Source: Rhodococcus sp. OK302
GTDB taxonomy: Bacteria > Actinomycetota > Actinomycetes > Mycobacteriales > Mycobacteriaceae
Length of the DNA stretch: 64,000 bases
Direction: 5' to 3'
Assembly: GCF_002245895.1 (NCBI RefSeq)
Contig: NZ_NPJZ01000001.1
Location: 3,322,501 to 3,386,500, forward strand
In this document: positions 36,968 to 46,263 of the stretch, in pieces
How the letters are laid out: every line of letters starts with the position of its first letter
Numbering within the stretch: position 1 is the stretch's first letter
Translations under genes and position numbers: made by a program
The notes under the pieces: model-generated
The model's input: the letters and a program-made list of their open reading frames with translations, nothing else
Told to the model about the DNA's origin: nothing
Database searches by the model: none

Positions 36968-37897
36968 ATGGAGCAGCCCGACGGCCGCAGCGTATCGGGT
37001 GATTACTGGCGCGGGGCGGGTGAACGTATCGAGACGTTGTTGCAGAGCAGCGCCGGCGGCGGACCTGTCGCGCGAGATCGCGCCGAGCAGTTGGTCCGCG
37101 AGGTCGTCCAACTGTACGGCGCAGCCCTCGAAAAGACTGTGCAGCTTGCAGATCCGGCGATGGTCGACAAGATGGTGCACGATGACCTGATTTCGAGTTT
37201 GATGTTGGTCCACGGGCTCCACCCGCACGACGTCGAAACCCGTGTCCGAACCGCGTTGGACAGCGTGCGTCCGTACCTCGGGTCACATGGCGGTGACGTC
37301 GAGTTGATCGAGGTGTCGGGCGGCGTCGTTCGATTGCGACTTCTGGGCAGTTGTAACAGTTGCCCGTCTTCCTCGGTGACCCTCGAGTCGGCGGTTCAGG
37401 ATGCCGTGCAGGCCGCAGCGCCGGAGACCACGGGTATCGAAGTCGAGACGCCGACCGAGCACGAGCCGAAAGCCGGTGTGATTTCGGTGGAATCTCTTTT
37501 CTCACATGTCCATCGCGATACGGGTAGTCAGTGGGTCAGCGTTCCGGAGTTCGGCGAGGTCGGCGCCGGTGAAGTAGCCGGCTTCCGCATCGGCGGCGTG
37601 GATCTGCTGGTGTGTCGGTCGGGTGACGACCTGTACGCGTACCACGATCACTGTCCGGCGTGTGACCGCTCGCTGGCCGGAGCTGTATTGGAACGGATGA
37701 TGGGGCGATCCGCGCGCAATGCCGCGGTGTTGACTTGCCCCCATTGCGCCGCTCACTACGACGTCCGAGGTGCCGGAGCGCGAGTCGGCGCCGGTACGGA
37801 GCATCTTGTACCGTTGCCGATCCTGACCCGTGACGGGGTGCTGTCGGTCGCTGTGCCGATCGATTCTGTTGCAGGATCCCAGGTTCCGGTGATGTAG
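36968..37897 (+). CDS. hhyE: NifU/Rieske-like Fe-S protein (HhyE-type electron relay)
   Basis: A 309-residue fusion. The middle domain (about 90-160) is the NifU C-terminal scaffold: YLGSHGGDVELIEVSGGVV then C129-N-S-C132. The C-terminal domain resembles a Rieske/ferredoxin subunit but carries Cys pairs HDHCPACD (C228, C231) and CPHCAAH (C256, C259) instead of the canonical CxH plus CxxH. The N-terminal 90 residues are helical. In mycobacteria the equivalent gene beside hhyL is proposed to relay electrons from the hydrogenase. It starts 3 bp after hhyL, so they are co-expressed. Confidence 0.8.
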   Translation: MEQPDGRSVSGDYWRGAGERIETLLQSSAGGGPVARDRAEQLVREVVQLYGAALEKTVQLADPAMVDKMVHDDLISSLMLVHGLHPHDVETRVRTALDSVRPYLGSHGGDVELIEVSGGVVRLRLLGSCNSCPSSSVTLESAVQDAVQAAAPETTGIEVETPTEHEPKAGVISVESLFSHVHRDTGSQWVSVPEFGEVGAGEVAGFRIGGVDLLVCRSGDDLYAYHDHCPACDRSLAGAVLERMMGRSARNAAVLTCPHCAAHYDVRGAGARVGAGTEHLVPLPILTRDGVLSVAVPIDSVAGSQVPVM

Positions 37898-38556
37898 TGG
37901 CGAAATCGACAGTGGGAGAGGTTCTCACACGAATAGCGTCGGCGCGCCCGGTATCGACGGGGCCGCGATGCGAGATGTGCGCCGTCGATATCGGCGACGC
38001 CCATCAACATGTCGTCGACGTCCAGGTGCGCAGTCTCCTGTGCGTCTGTCGGCCCTGCTATCTGTTGTTTGCACCGGTCGACGCGGACCTCCGATACAAA
38101 GCCGTTCCGGACCGATATCTTGAACTGGCCGAATTCGAATTAGGGCCGGGCCGATGGGAATCGTTGGAGATTCCGGTAGGTCTGGCGTTCTTCTTCCGAA
38201 ATTCGTTGCTGGAGCGATTCATCGCGTTCTATCCCGGGCCGGCCGGGGCCACGGAATCCGAACTGCCCATCGACGCTTTCGGGACCGTCCTGCGCGAGAA
38301 CCCGATCCTGCGCGAGGTGAGGTCGGACGTCGAGGCACTGATCGTCCACATCCTTCCGGGTGAGCAGGTACCGAGATGCTTCATTGTGCCGATCGACGCG
38401 TGCTACGAGTTGGTGGGGCGATTGCGCACGGTCTGGCGGGGATTCGACGGTGGCCAGGATGCGAAGCGTGAGGTATCGCGGTTCTTCGAGCGCCTGCAGT
38501 CGCGGAGTACTGCTGTATCAGGTGACAGTACTGTTGTAGCGGGTGAACGGCAGTGA
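37897..38556 (+). CDS. DUF5947 family hydrogenase-cluster protein
   Basis: 219 residues. Near the N-terminus are two cysteine groups, RCEMC (25, 28) and CVCRPC (49-54), suggesting a zinc or Fe-S site. The rest is alpha/beta with FELGPGRWESLEIPVGLAFFF and FIVPIDACYELVGRLRTVW. The family occurs almost only beside group 1h hydrogenases. The role is unknown; an Fe-S assembly or redox partner role is possible. GTG start overlaps the previous stop by one base. Confidence 0.75.
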   Translation: MAKSTVGEVLTRIASARPVSTGPRCEMCAVDIGDAHQHVVDVQVRSLLCVCRPCYLLFAPVDADLRYKAVPDRYLELAEFELGPGRWESLEIPVGLAFFFRNSLLERFIAFYPGPAGATESELPIDAFGTVLRENPILREVRSDVEALIVHILPGEQVPRCFIVPIDACYELVGRLRTVWRGFDGGQDAKREVSRFFERLQSRSTAVSGDSTVVAGERQ

Positions 38557-39191
38557 CCGCCCTCGAATTCTCGGTTGTGGACGTCGTCGTAGATCCGTAT
38601 TCGGTGACGCCGAATCTCACTGTGCGGTTGCGCATCTCGGAATCCACCGGCGCTCATGTTCGGGCATTGTCGTTGCGGGCGCAGGTTCGCATCGAGCCTC
38701 ATCGTCGGCCGTACACGGAGCTGGAGGAAGAAGCTCTGTTGGATTTGTTCGGCCGAAGGGAACGGTGGTCCAGCACTTTACGAACCTTCCTCTGGATGGA
38801 GTGCTCGACAGTGGTGCAGGGCTTCGAAGGTGTTACCGTCGCACACTTACCCATGCCGTGCACCTACGACGTTGCGGTGACGGCATCGAAGTACATGCAC
38901 GCGTTGGCCGGCGGCACAGTGCCGGTGGTCCTGTTGCTGAGCGGAACCGTTTTCACCGACGGTAATCGAGGATTTTCGGTCGAGCAGATTCCCTGGGACA
39001 GGTCGGCGTCGTACGAAATTCCGGTGGCAACGTGGAAACAGTTGATCGAGACGCATTACCCGGGCTCCGGCTGGGTACGCCTTGATCACGACACCATCGC
39101 CGAACTTGCCCGGTTCAAGGCTGCTCACGGGCTCACCGACATGGAATCTGCAGTGCGGGAGCTACTTTCCGGAAGCGAGGTTGCGACATGA
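38553..39191 (+). CDS. DUF6084 family hydrogenase-cluster protein
   Basis: 212 residues. Beta-rich N-terminal half starting FSVVDVVVDPYSVTPNL, with RIEPHRRPYTELEEEALLDL and FGRRERWSSTLRTFLW in the middle. It has few cysteines and no signal peptide or membrane helix. It is conserved next to group 1h hydrogenase genes; no activity is known. Start and stop overlap the neighbours by 4 bp each, so its stoichiometry is tied to the operon. Confidence 0.72.
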   Translation: MTALEFSVVDVVVDPYSVTPNLTVRLRISESTGAHVRALSLRAQVRIEPHRRPYTELEEEALLDLFGRRERWSSTLRTFLWMECSTVVQGFEGVTVAHLPMPCTYDVAVTASKYMHALAGGTVPVVLLLSGTVFTDGNRGFSVEQIPWDRSASYEIPVATWKQLIETHYPGSGWVRLDHDTIAELARFKAAHGLTDMESAVRELLSGSEVAT

Positions 39192-40588
39192 GCGGAGTCG
39201 GTACCGGTCATGACGTCCGGGCGGTTGCCGACGCTGTTCTGTACGAGGGCTATCTCCTGTACCCGTATCGGGCGACCGCGGGAAAGAACCAGTCGCGCTG
39301 GCAGTTCGGAGTGCTGGGACCGCCCGGTGCTGCCGAAGCCGGGGTCGGCGAGGAATCGGGGATGTCGGTGCAGTGCGTTCTGGATTCTGATGCCGGCGCT
39401 GTGGGTGTGACCTTGAGGTTTCTGCATTTGCAGGCACGCACTCTGGAGTGTCCGGGTCCGCACGGGGAGTGGGTACCGGTCGACCGTCTCAGTTCGGGTG
39501 ATCGTGAATGGATTTCCTGGGACGAGGCGAGTGAGTGCGAGATCGAGTTAGGTTCGTGGACACTGACGGAGTTGATGTCGGGGATCGAATTGCCCTTCGA
39601 GGTTCCGGCCGGTGTGGAAACCGAACTAGTTCTCGAGTCCGACGGCCGGCAACTGGGGAGGATCGTTCGGACCCAGTGGGCTCTGTCGGGGCACGTCGAG
39701 ATTCAGGCCGTGCAGGACACTCACTCAGTGCTGTCGATAGGTGTTCGGAACACCACTGCTCAGAACACAACTGTGGTCGAGGGTGTCGACAAGCGTTCGG
39801 CGCCTGCGTATTCGATGCTCGGGGCGCATCTCATACTGGAGTGCGACACAGCGTCGTTCATATCGCTCTTCAGCGTGGACGACTCGCAGACACTGATTCA
39901 GAATCGGTGTTACCCCGTGCTGGCCGGAGTTGAGAACCCCGAGTTGCCGGGTCGGTCGAGCACAGTTCTGGCGTCACCGATCATTCTCTACGACTTTCCG
40001 GAAATCGCCGAACAGAGCGAGGGTGCGTTGTTCGACTCCACCGAAATCGACGAGATTTTGACGCTTCGCATTCTGACGATGACCGACGACGAGAAAGTCG
40101 AAGCAAGAGCTACCGATCCGAAGGCCGCAGCCATCATTGATCGTTGCGAAGGATTGGCCCCCGAAGGTCTCGCGGACTTACACGGCGTTCTCCGCGATCC
40201 ACAGGTGGGGCAGAGGGATTCGTCGAATTTGATTCCCGAGGTGCCGGATGGTGCCGATTGGTGGACACCGGAGGCTGACACCAGCGTGAGTCCCCGCACC
40301 GACGCGGTGATGATCGGTGGCGTCCGTGTCGCCGGTGGCAGCACAGTTCGACTACATCCTTCGCGTCGTGCGGACGCTCAGGACCTGTTCTTCGACGGCC
40401 GGATCGCACACGTTGCCACCATCCATGAAGACGTGGACGGCGACATTCATGTGGGGGTGACGCTGATCGACGATCCGGCCGCCGATCTCCACAACTGGTA
40501 CGGCCGCTATCTGTACTTCGCTCCGGACGAGGTGGAACCGGTGTCTGCGGTGGAGGAGCAGGGTTATCGAGAGGAGAACGGATCATGA
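39188..40588 (+). CDS. Hydrogenase-cluster protein of unknown function
   Basis: 466 residues, no recognisable domain. The first half is beta-rich (ALYEGYLLYPYRATAGKNQ style motif LYEGYLLYPYR; later GVTLRFLHLQAR). The second half has a helical segment (TDDEKVEARATDPKAAAIID) and a C-terminal part containing RVAGGSTVRLHPSRRADAQD and DPAADLHNWYGRYLYF. The last part is typical of hydrogenase-cluster proteins in actinobacteria with group 1h enzymes. No membrane helices. It sits between DUF6084 and the small membrane peptide. Confidence 0.75.
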   Translation: MSGVGTGHDVRAVADAVLYEGYLLYPYRATAGKNQSRWQFGVLGPPGAAEAGVGEESGMSVQCVLDSDAGAVGVTLRFLHLQARTLECPGPHGEWVPVDRLSSGDREWISWDEASECEIELGSWTLTELMSGIELPFEVPAGVETELVLESDGRQLGRIVRTQWALSGHVEIQAVQDTHSVLSIGVRNTTAQNTTVVEGVDKRSAPAYSMLGAHLILECDTASFISLFSVDDSQTLIQNRCYPVLAGVENPELPGRSSTVLASPIILYDFPEIAEQSEGALFDSTEIDEILTLRILTMTDDEKVEARATDPKAAAIIDRCEGLAPEGLADLHGVLRDPQVGQRDSSNLIPEVPDGADWWTPEADTSVSPRTDAVMIGGVRVAGGSTVRLHPSRRADAQDLFFDGRIAHVATIHEDVDGDIHVGVTLIDDPAADLHNWYGRYLYFAPDEVEPVSAVEEQGYREENGS

Positions 40589-40704
40589 GAGGCATGGGAA
40601 TGCTGTCGACGGTACTTCTCGGCGCAACAGCGATCGCCGCGGCGGTCGTGCTGGTCGTGTCGATGCCGGACATTCAGCGGTATCTGCGGATGCGGAAGAT
40701 GTAG
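40585..40704 (+). CDS. 39-residue single-helix membrane peptide (DUF6893-like)
   Basis: Too short for usual gene callers. It starts ATG at 40585 overlapping the previous stop (ATGA) and ends at TAG 40702-40704. A GAGGAGAACGG ribosome binding site precedes it. The peptide is hydrophobic (LSTVLLGATAIAAAVVLVV), then ends with a basic tail (PDIQRYLRMRKM), giving one membrane helix with a cytoplasmic-type positive tail. Similar tiny proteins occur in actinobacterial hydrogenase clusters. It might anchor the hydrogenase to the membrane or link it to the quinone pool; this is inference. Confidence 0.75.
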   Translation: MRGMGMLSTVLLGATAIAAAVVLVVSMPDIQRYLRMRKM

Positions 40705-40710
40705 TCCCAC

Positions 40711-41199
40711 ATGCGGGTTCTGGTGGCGGGGGTCGGAAACATCTTTCTCGGAGACGACGGCTTCGGGCCCGAGGTGGTGCGCGTGCTCGAACGGGAAGAT
40801 CTACCGGAGGGAGTGAGGTTGGTGGACTACGGGATTCGAGGCGTTCATCTGGCTTACGACCTACTCGAACCTTGGGATGCGCTGGTCCTGATCGATGCCT
40901 TGCCGCAAACCGAACAACCGGGGCAGGTTGAGGTTTTCGAGGTGGACTCCGAAAGTCTCAGCAGTACTCGAGGATTCGATGCGCACTCGTTGGATCCGAC
41001 GTCGGTGTTCGGGAGTGTCCGGGCGCTCGGCGGAACGCTTCCACGGACCTTTGTCGTCGGGGCACACGCACGTTCGGTAGACGAGGGGATCGGCCTCACG
41101 CCGGAACTGCAGAGTTCGGTAGGTGGTGCGGTGTCGGTGGTCCGCGGACTCGTCAGATCGATGGCCGTTGATGCCGCTACCTCGGAACAGGAGGCGTGA
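40711..41199 (+). CDS. Hydrogenase maturation protease (HyaD/HoxM type)
   Basis: 162 residues of the HycI/HyaD family. The N-terminal GVGNIFLGDDGFGPEVVR contains the nickel-sensing acidic residues (D15/D16), and a VDYGIRGVHLAYDL segment follows, with DALPQTEQPG after it. It removes the C-terminal peptide of HhyL after nickel insertion. ATG 6 bp after the small membrane gene. The cluster has this one protease for one large subunit, as expected. Confidence 0.9.
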   Translation: MRVLVAGVGNIFLGDDGFGPEVVRVLEREDLPEGVRLVDYGIRGVHLAYDLLEPWDALVLIDALPQTEQPGQVEVFEVDSESLSSTRGFDAHSLDPTSVFGSVRALGGTLPRTFVVGAHARSVDEGIGLTPELQSSVGGAVSVVRGLVRSMAVDAATSEQEA

Positions 41200-41202
41200 G
41201 CC

Positions 41203-41460
41203 ATGTGCTTGGGGATCCCCGGACGAGTCGTGCGACTGCTGGACGGGTACGGCGGTCAACTCGCCCTCGTCGACGTCGAGGGAGTGGCGCGCAAGGTCAA
41301 TATCGGAATGCTCGACAACAATTCCGTGTCGGCTGGTGACTGGGTGGTGATCCACATGGGTTTCGCGGTCGACAAGGTGGACGAGAATGGTGCGGCCGAG
41401 GCGATGGCGGGCCTGGAATTGATGGGCCAGGCTCGCGCTGAGCCGGAGGTCGACCCATGA
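41203..41460 (+). CDS. hypC: Hydrogenase assembly chaperone HypC, copy 1
   Basis: 85 residues opening MCLGIPGRVV, with the invariant Cys2 that binds Fe(CN)2CO, and the HypC-family SH3-like fold including VIHMGFAVDKVDE. It carries the iron from HypD to the large subunit. A second HypC lies at 43777 after hypF. Stop overlaps the hypF ATG (ATGA). Confidence 0.94.
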   Translation: MCLGIPGRVVRLLDGYGGQLALVDVEGVARKVNIGMLDNNSVSAGDWVVIHMGFAVDKVDENGAAEAMAGLELMGQARAEPEVDP

Positions 41461-43760
41461 TTGCTGCCAGCCGTTTGATCGTACGTGGGGTGGTTCAGGG
41501 CGTCGGATTCCGGCCGTTCGTGTACTCCCTCGCAACAGAATTGGGGTTGGCAGGTTCGGTAGGTAACTCGACTCGCGGTGTGGTGATAGACCTCGAGGGG
41601 CGCGACATCGAAGTTGCCGAATTCGTGACGGCGCTACAGCTACGGCAACCTCCGTTGGCCCGCATTGATTCGGTGGACTACGAACCTGCGCAACCCCGCG
41701 GCCTGTCCGGATTTCGGATCGTCGAGACGGACACCAGTTCCGTGGGGCAAACGCTGGCGCCACCCGATGTTGCGACCTGTGACGACTGCCTGCGCGAGAT
41801 GACCGACCCGACGAACCGGCGGTTCCGCCATCCGTTCATCACGTGCACACATTGTGGTCCACGCTTCACGATCATCACAGCGCTTCCGTATGACAGGTCC
41901 TCGACAACGATGGATCGCTTCCCGATGTGCACGAATTGTGCGGCAGAGTATGCGGATCCGGCTGACCGCAGGTTTCACGCGCAGCCCATTGCGTGCCCTG
42001 ATTGTGGGCCGACCCTGTCATTTGTCGAACCGTCGGTCGGTAGCTCGTCGGGGGAGTACGCGGTACGGAAAGCGCGGGAGTACCTACGGGACGGAAAGAT
42101 CATCGCGGTCAAAGGGATCGGTGGATACCACCTGGCTTGTGATGCTCGGAGTGAATCTGCGGTTCAGGAGTTGCGCGCCAGAAAGCACCGGCGCAGCAAG
42201 CCTCTGGCCGTGATGGTGCGTGACCTGCCGGCCGCGAGTGAGTCGGCACAGGTAAGTCCGGCCGAGGCCACGGCACTTGTCGATCGGTCACGGCCCATTC
42301 TTCTCGTCCCGAAAGCGTCGGGATATACCCTTGCGTCATCCGTGGCGCCCCGTCTTCCCGATATCGGAATTATGCTGGCCTACAACCCGATTCAATACAT
42401 GCTGCTCGGGCTGGCGGGGGATCTGAGCGGTCCGCAGGTGTTGGTGATGACGTCGGCAAATTTCGGTGGTGAGCCGATCATTTACGACGAGCGCGATCAG
42501 GACCGATTGTTCTCCCTGGCCGACGGCATTCTCACCCATGACCGCCCGATTCGGATGCCCTGCGACGACAGCGTCCAGCGAGTGGTGGACGAGGAGATGA
42601 CAACGGTGCGGCGATCACGTGGACATACACCGTTGCCGATTGATCTACCCGCCACTCTGCCGTTCGATGTGCCCGCGACGCTGGCAGTCGGCGCGGACCT
42701 GAAAAACACGTTCTGTCTGGCGCAGGGGGCCTCCGCCTGGCTGAGTCAGCACATCGGCGACATGGGCGATCTGGCTGTACTGGAAAGCTTTGCCACCTCG
42801 GAGTCGCACTTCGAATCGCTCACCGGCGTTACGCCGATCCAAGTTGCCTGCGACGAGCATCCGGGGTACCGATCGTCGCGGTGGGCTCGGCGACATGCCG
42901 GGCCACTGCCGGTACGCGCAGTTCAACACCATCATGCGCACGTGGCTGCTGTCATGGGTGAGAATGGTTGTGACGGTGACGAACCCGTTCTCGCTCTGGC
43001 TTTCGACGGTACCGGATACGGCGCCGACGGTGCGGTGTGGGGCGGGGAAATGCTGCTGGCGACATACAAGGGTTGTCAGCGTCTCGCACACCTGAAATAT
43101 GTGCCCTTGCCGGGCGGCGATATCGGCGTCGAACGTCCGTACCGAATGGCGTTGTCACACTTGTGGAGTGCTGGGATCGACTGGGATCCGGGTCTGCCGC
43201 CGGTTGCAGCCTGCCCGCCGCGGGAATTGGCAGTCCTGCGTCATCAACTCGAAACCGGATTCGGATGCTCCGACACGTCGAGTATGGGCCGGTTGTTCGA
43301 CGCTGTTTCTTCCCTGATCGGCGTGCGTCACGTTGCCGACTACGAGGCCCAGGCGGCGATCGAATTGGAGGGGATTTCCCGTGGAATCGTCTGTGGTTCG
43401 GAGTACTACGCCTTCGATCGGATTGACGTTGCGGACAGTGATTCCTGGGTCGGCGACTCCTCGTCGATGATTCGAGGTGTTGTCCGGGACCTGCGTGCCG
43501 GAGTGTCGGCCGGTGTTATCGGTGCCCGCTTTCACGAGGCTGTCGCTCAACTGGTGCTCGAGTGGGCACTGCGGGGGCGTGAGCTTGCCGGTGTGGATGA
43601 CGTTGTGTTGACCGGCGGGGTATTCCAGAACCCACTGCTGCTCTCCCGCTCGCGAATCCTCCTGCGAGAGGCCGGATTCACGCCGCTGACCAGCCGTGAA
43701 CTGCCACCCAACGACGGAGGTCTCGCGTACGGCCAAGTGCTGGTGGCGAGTTCATCATGA
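41457..43760 (+). CDS. hypF: Carbamoyltransferase HypF
   Basis: 767 residues. Acylphosphatase domain (1-90: GVVQGVGFRPFVYSLA), two zinc-finger repeats (CDDCLREM..., CTHCGPRF, CTNCAAEY, CPDCGPTL), YrdC-like domain (about 195-380: KGIGGYHLACDA and KHRRSKPLAVMVRD), then the Kae1-like domain with QHHHAHVAAVMGENG and LTGGVFQNPLLLSR. It transfers carbamoyl from carbamoyl phosphate to the HypE cysteine to make CN ligands. It is full length. Confidence 0.96.
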   Translation: MIAASRLIVRGVVQGVGFRPFVYSLATELGLAGSVGNSTRGVVIDLEGRDIEVAEFVTALQLRQPPLARIDSVDYEPAQPRGLSGFRIVETDTSSVGQTLAPPDVATCDDCLREMTDPTNRRFRHPFITCTHCGPRFTIITALPYDRSSTTMDRFPMCTNCAAEYADPADRRFHAQPIACPDCGPTLSFVEPSVGSSSGEYAVRKAREYLRDGKIIAVKGIGGYHLACDARSESAVQELRARKHRRSKPLAVMVRDLPAASESAQVSPAEATALVDRSRPILLVPKASGYTLASSVAPRLPDIGIMLAYNPIQYMLLGLAGDLSGPQVLVMTSANFGGEPIIYDERDQDRLFSLADGILTHDRPIRMPCDDSVQRVVDEEMTTVRRSRGHTPLPIDLPATLPFDVPATLAVGADLKNTFCLAQGASAWLSQHIGDMGDLAVLESFATSESHFESLTGVTPIQVACDEHPGYRSSRWARRHAGPLPVRAVQHHHAHVAAVMGENGCDGDEPVLALAFDGTGYGADGAVWGGEMLLATYKGCQRLAHLKYVPLPGGDIGVERPYRMALSHLWSAGIDWDPGLPPVAACPPRELAVLRHQLETGFGCSDTSSMGRLFDAVSSLIGVRHVADYEAQAAIELEGISRGIVCGSEYYAFDRIDVADSDSWVGDSSSMIRGVVRDLRAGVSAGVIGARFHEAVAQLVLEWALRGRELAGVDDVVLTGGVFQNPLLLSRSRILLREAGFTPLTSRELPPNDGGLAYGQVLVASSS

Positions 43761-43776
43761 GATCAGGAGTTGTGCC

Positions 43777-44094
43777 ATGTGCCTAGCTGTGCCGGGACGA
43801 ATCGAATCCCTGGAGAATCGTGACGGAACACTGATGTCTGTCGTGAACTTCGGTGGGGTACGCAAGGAAGTGTGCCTGGAGTACATTCCCGGCGCGGAGG
43901 TCGGTGAATACGTAGTTGTGCATGTCGGTTTCGCCATTCAGCGGCTGGACGAGGAATCGGCAAAGCGCACCCTGGCGGAGTTCGAGCACCTCGGTGTCCT
44001 GGAAGAGGAATTCGGCGACGGGTTCGCTCGTGCCGCTCGCGCCGCAGGCGTCCAACCTGATGGTGGTATCGAATCGAAGGAGAAGGAATCGTGA
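43777..44094 (+). CDS. hypC: Hydrogenase assembly chaperone HypC, copy 2
   Basis: 105 residues opening [10 protein letters not shown], with Cys2. It has the HypC core ([18 protein letters not shown]) but a longer, acidic, alanine-rich C-terminus than copy 1. ATG at 43777 follows ATCAGGAG; frames from further upstream run through hypF. Stop overlaps the hypD GTG by 4 bp. Two HypC paralogues in one cluster suggest specialised roles, for example one for HypD and one for HhyL. Confidence 0.93.
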   Translation: MCLAVPGRIESLENRDGTLMSVVNFGGVRKEVCLEYIPGAEVGEYVVVHVGFAIQRLDEESAKRTLAEFEHLGVLEEEFGDGFARAARAAGVQPDGGIESKEKES

Positions 44095-45203
44095 AGTATC
44101 TGGATGAGTTCTCCGACCCGGAGTTGGCGGGAAAACTGCTGGACCAGATCCGTGCCCTTGCCACCCGCCGGTGGGCAATCATGGAAGTGTGCGGAGGCCA
44201 GACGCATTCGATCATCAGACACGGAATCGACCAATTGCTGCCCGAGCAGATCGAGATGATTCACGGCCCGGGATGCCCAGTCTGTGTCACGCCGCTGGAG
44301 ATCATCGACAAAGCCCTCGAGATTGCTGCCCGTCCGGACGTGATCTTCTGTTCGTTCGGAGACATGCTGAGGGTGCCCGGAAGCTCCTCGGATCTGTTTC
44401 GTATCAAGAGCGCCGGCGGTGATGTGCGGGTTGTGTATTCACCCCTCGACGCCCTCACCATCGCGAAGGAGAATCCGGATCGCCAAGTCGTGTTCTTCGG
44501 TATCGGATTCGAAACCACCGCGCCGGCCAATGCCATGACTGTGTACCAGGCGCACCGCTTGGGCATCAAGAACTTTTCGCTGTTGGTTTCCCACGTCCTC
44601 GTCCCACCCGCAATGGCGGCGATCATGGATTCACCGGATTGCCGCGTGCAAGCATTTCTGGCGGCGGGTCACGTGTGCAGCGTCATGGGCACGTCCGAAT
44701 ATCCTTCTCTGGCCGAGAAGTACAAGGTACCGATCGTCGTCACGGGATTCGAGCCGCTCGATCTGCTCGAAGGCATCCGCAAGACCGTGCTGCAATTGGA
44801 GACCGGCAGATACGAGGTGGAAAACGCCTATGCACGGGCCGTCACGGCCGAGGGGAATACCGCGGCCAAAGCGATGCTCGAGGACGTGTTCGCGGTGTCC
44901 GATCGAACGTGGCGTGGAATCGGCTCCATCCCCGACAGTGGTTGGCAACTGGCACCGAAATATGCGGAGTTCGATGCAGAACAACGATTCTCGGTCACTC
45001 ACATTCATACCGAGGAATCCACGGTGTGCCGATCGGGTGAAGTGCTCCAGGGTCTGATCAAGCCGCATGAATGCAGTGCGTTCGGCAAGCAGTGCACGCC
45101 GCGTAATCCCTTGGGGGCGACGATGGTTTCGTCCGAAGGTGCGTGCGCCGCCTACTACCTGTATCGACGCTTGGACTTGCAGGAGGTTGGTCATGCCGGC
45201 TGA
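44091..45203 (+). CDS. hypD: Hydrogenase formation protein HypD
   Basis: 370 residues. [28 protein letters not shown], and the C-terminal Cys region ([19 protein letters not shown]) that binds the [4Fe-4S] cluster are present. It assembles Fe(CN)2CO with HypC. GTG start overlaps hypC2. hypE starts inside its 3' end. Confidence 0.96.
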   Translation: MKYLDEFSDPELAGKLLDQIRALATRRWAIMEVCGGQTHSIIRHGIDQLLPEQIEMIHGPGCPVCVTPLEIIDKALEIAARPDVIFCSFGDMLRVPGSSSDLFRIKSAGGDVRVVYSPLDALTIAKENPDRQVVFFGIGFETTAPANAMTVYQAHRLGIKNFSLLVSHVLVPPAMAAIMDSPDCRVQAFLAAGHVCSVMGTSEYPSLAEKYKVPIVVTGFEPLDLLEGIRKTVLQLETGRYEVENAYARAVTAEGNTAAKAMLEDVFAVSDRTWRGIGSIPDSGWQLAPKYAEFDAEQRFSVTHIHTEESTVCRSGEVLQGLIKPHECSAFGKQCTPRNPLGATMVSSEGACAAYYLYRRLDLQEVGHAG

Positions 45204-46263
45204 AAAGGGTGCACTCGTAGACGCGTCGTCGTGGGTTTGCCCACTGCCGCTGCGCGATTCGCCGAACATCGTCATGGGTCACGGCGGCGGTGGAGCGATG
45301 TCCGCGGAGTTGATCGAGCATCTCTTCCTGCCGGCTTTCGGTGAGGCGGCCGATGCCGAACTGGGAGATTCGGCGCTGATCGATATCGGCGGTGTGCGCC
45401 TTGCCTTTTCGACGGACTCCTACGTCGTCAAGCCGATGGTTTTTCCCGGCGGCACAATCGGCGATCTTGCCGTCAACGGTACGGTGAACGATCTGGCGAT
45501 GGCCGGCGCACAACCACTGGTGATGTCGACGGCCTTCATTCTCGAGGAAGGTACCGCCCTCACCGACATTGCCGGGATTGCTTCGGCGTTGGGTACCGCG
45601 GCGCGCGTGGCCGGAGTTCGGTTGGTAACGGGCGATACCAAGGTGGTCGATGCTGGTCACGGTGACGGAGTATTCATCAATACGGCTGGGATCGGTGTGG
45701 TGCCGGAGGGCGTGGATATCCGTCCGACGCGAGCCGCCGAGGGCGACGTGGTGATCGTCAGCGGAGACATCGGGGTGCACGGCGTTGCGGTGATGAGTTG
45801 CCGGGCCGGTCTCGAATTCGGAACCGAAGTGGAAAGTGACTGCGCTGCACTCAATGGCGTCGTCGCGGACATGATTGCGACCGGGGTCGATATTCATGTG
45901 CTTCGTGATCCGACTCGCGGCGGTGTCGCGGCCACGCTCAACGAGATCGCGCAGGCGTCGAACATCGGTGTGGCACTGGTGGAGCGCAGCCTTCCGATTC
46001 CGGCGGAGGTCCGTGATGCCTGCGGGCTTCTGGGATTGGATCCGCTGTACGTGGCCAACGAGGGGAAACTTGTAGCGTTCGTTCCGCGTGAGGATGCCGA
46101 CCGAATCCTGGAAGCGATGCGTGGCAACCCCCTGAGTAAGGGTGCGGCTGTGATCGGGGAGTGCGTAGCCGAGCATCGAGGAATGGTTGTCGCGCGGACA
46201 GCCCTTGGCGGAAACCGCGTAGTGGATCTTCCGGCCGGTGAGCAACTTCCGCGGATTTGCTGA
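45193..46263 (+). CDS. hypE: Hydrogenase expression/formation protein HypE
   Basis: 356 residues of the PurM/ThiL-type ATPase fold ([53 protein letters not shown]) ending in PRIC. The C-terminal Cys carries carbamoyl/thiocyanate from HypF. The ATG at 45193 follows AGGAGG and overlaps hypD by 11 bp; the in-frame extension to 45067 is in hypD coding sequence and is rejected. Confidence 0.96.
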   Translation: MPAEKGALVDASSWVCPLPLRDSPNIVMGHGGGGAMSAELIEHLFLPAFGEAADAELGDSALIDIGGVRLAFSTDSYVVKPMVFPGGTIGDLAVNGTVNDLAMAGAQPLVMSTAFILEEGTALTDIAGIASALGTAARVAGVRLVTGDTKVVDAGHGDGVFINTAGIGVVPEGVDIRPTRAAEGDVVIVSGDIGVHGVAVMSCRAGLEFGTEVESDCAALNGVVADMIATGVDIHVLRDPTRGGVAATLNEIAQASNIGVALVERSLPIPAEVRDACGLLGLDPLYVANEGKLVAFVPREDADRILEAMRGNPLSKGAAVIGECVAEHRGMVVARTALGGNRVVDLPAGEQLPRIC

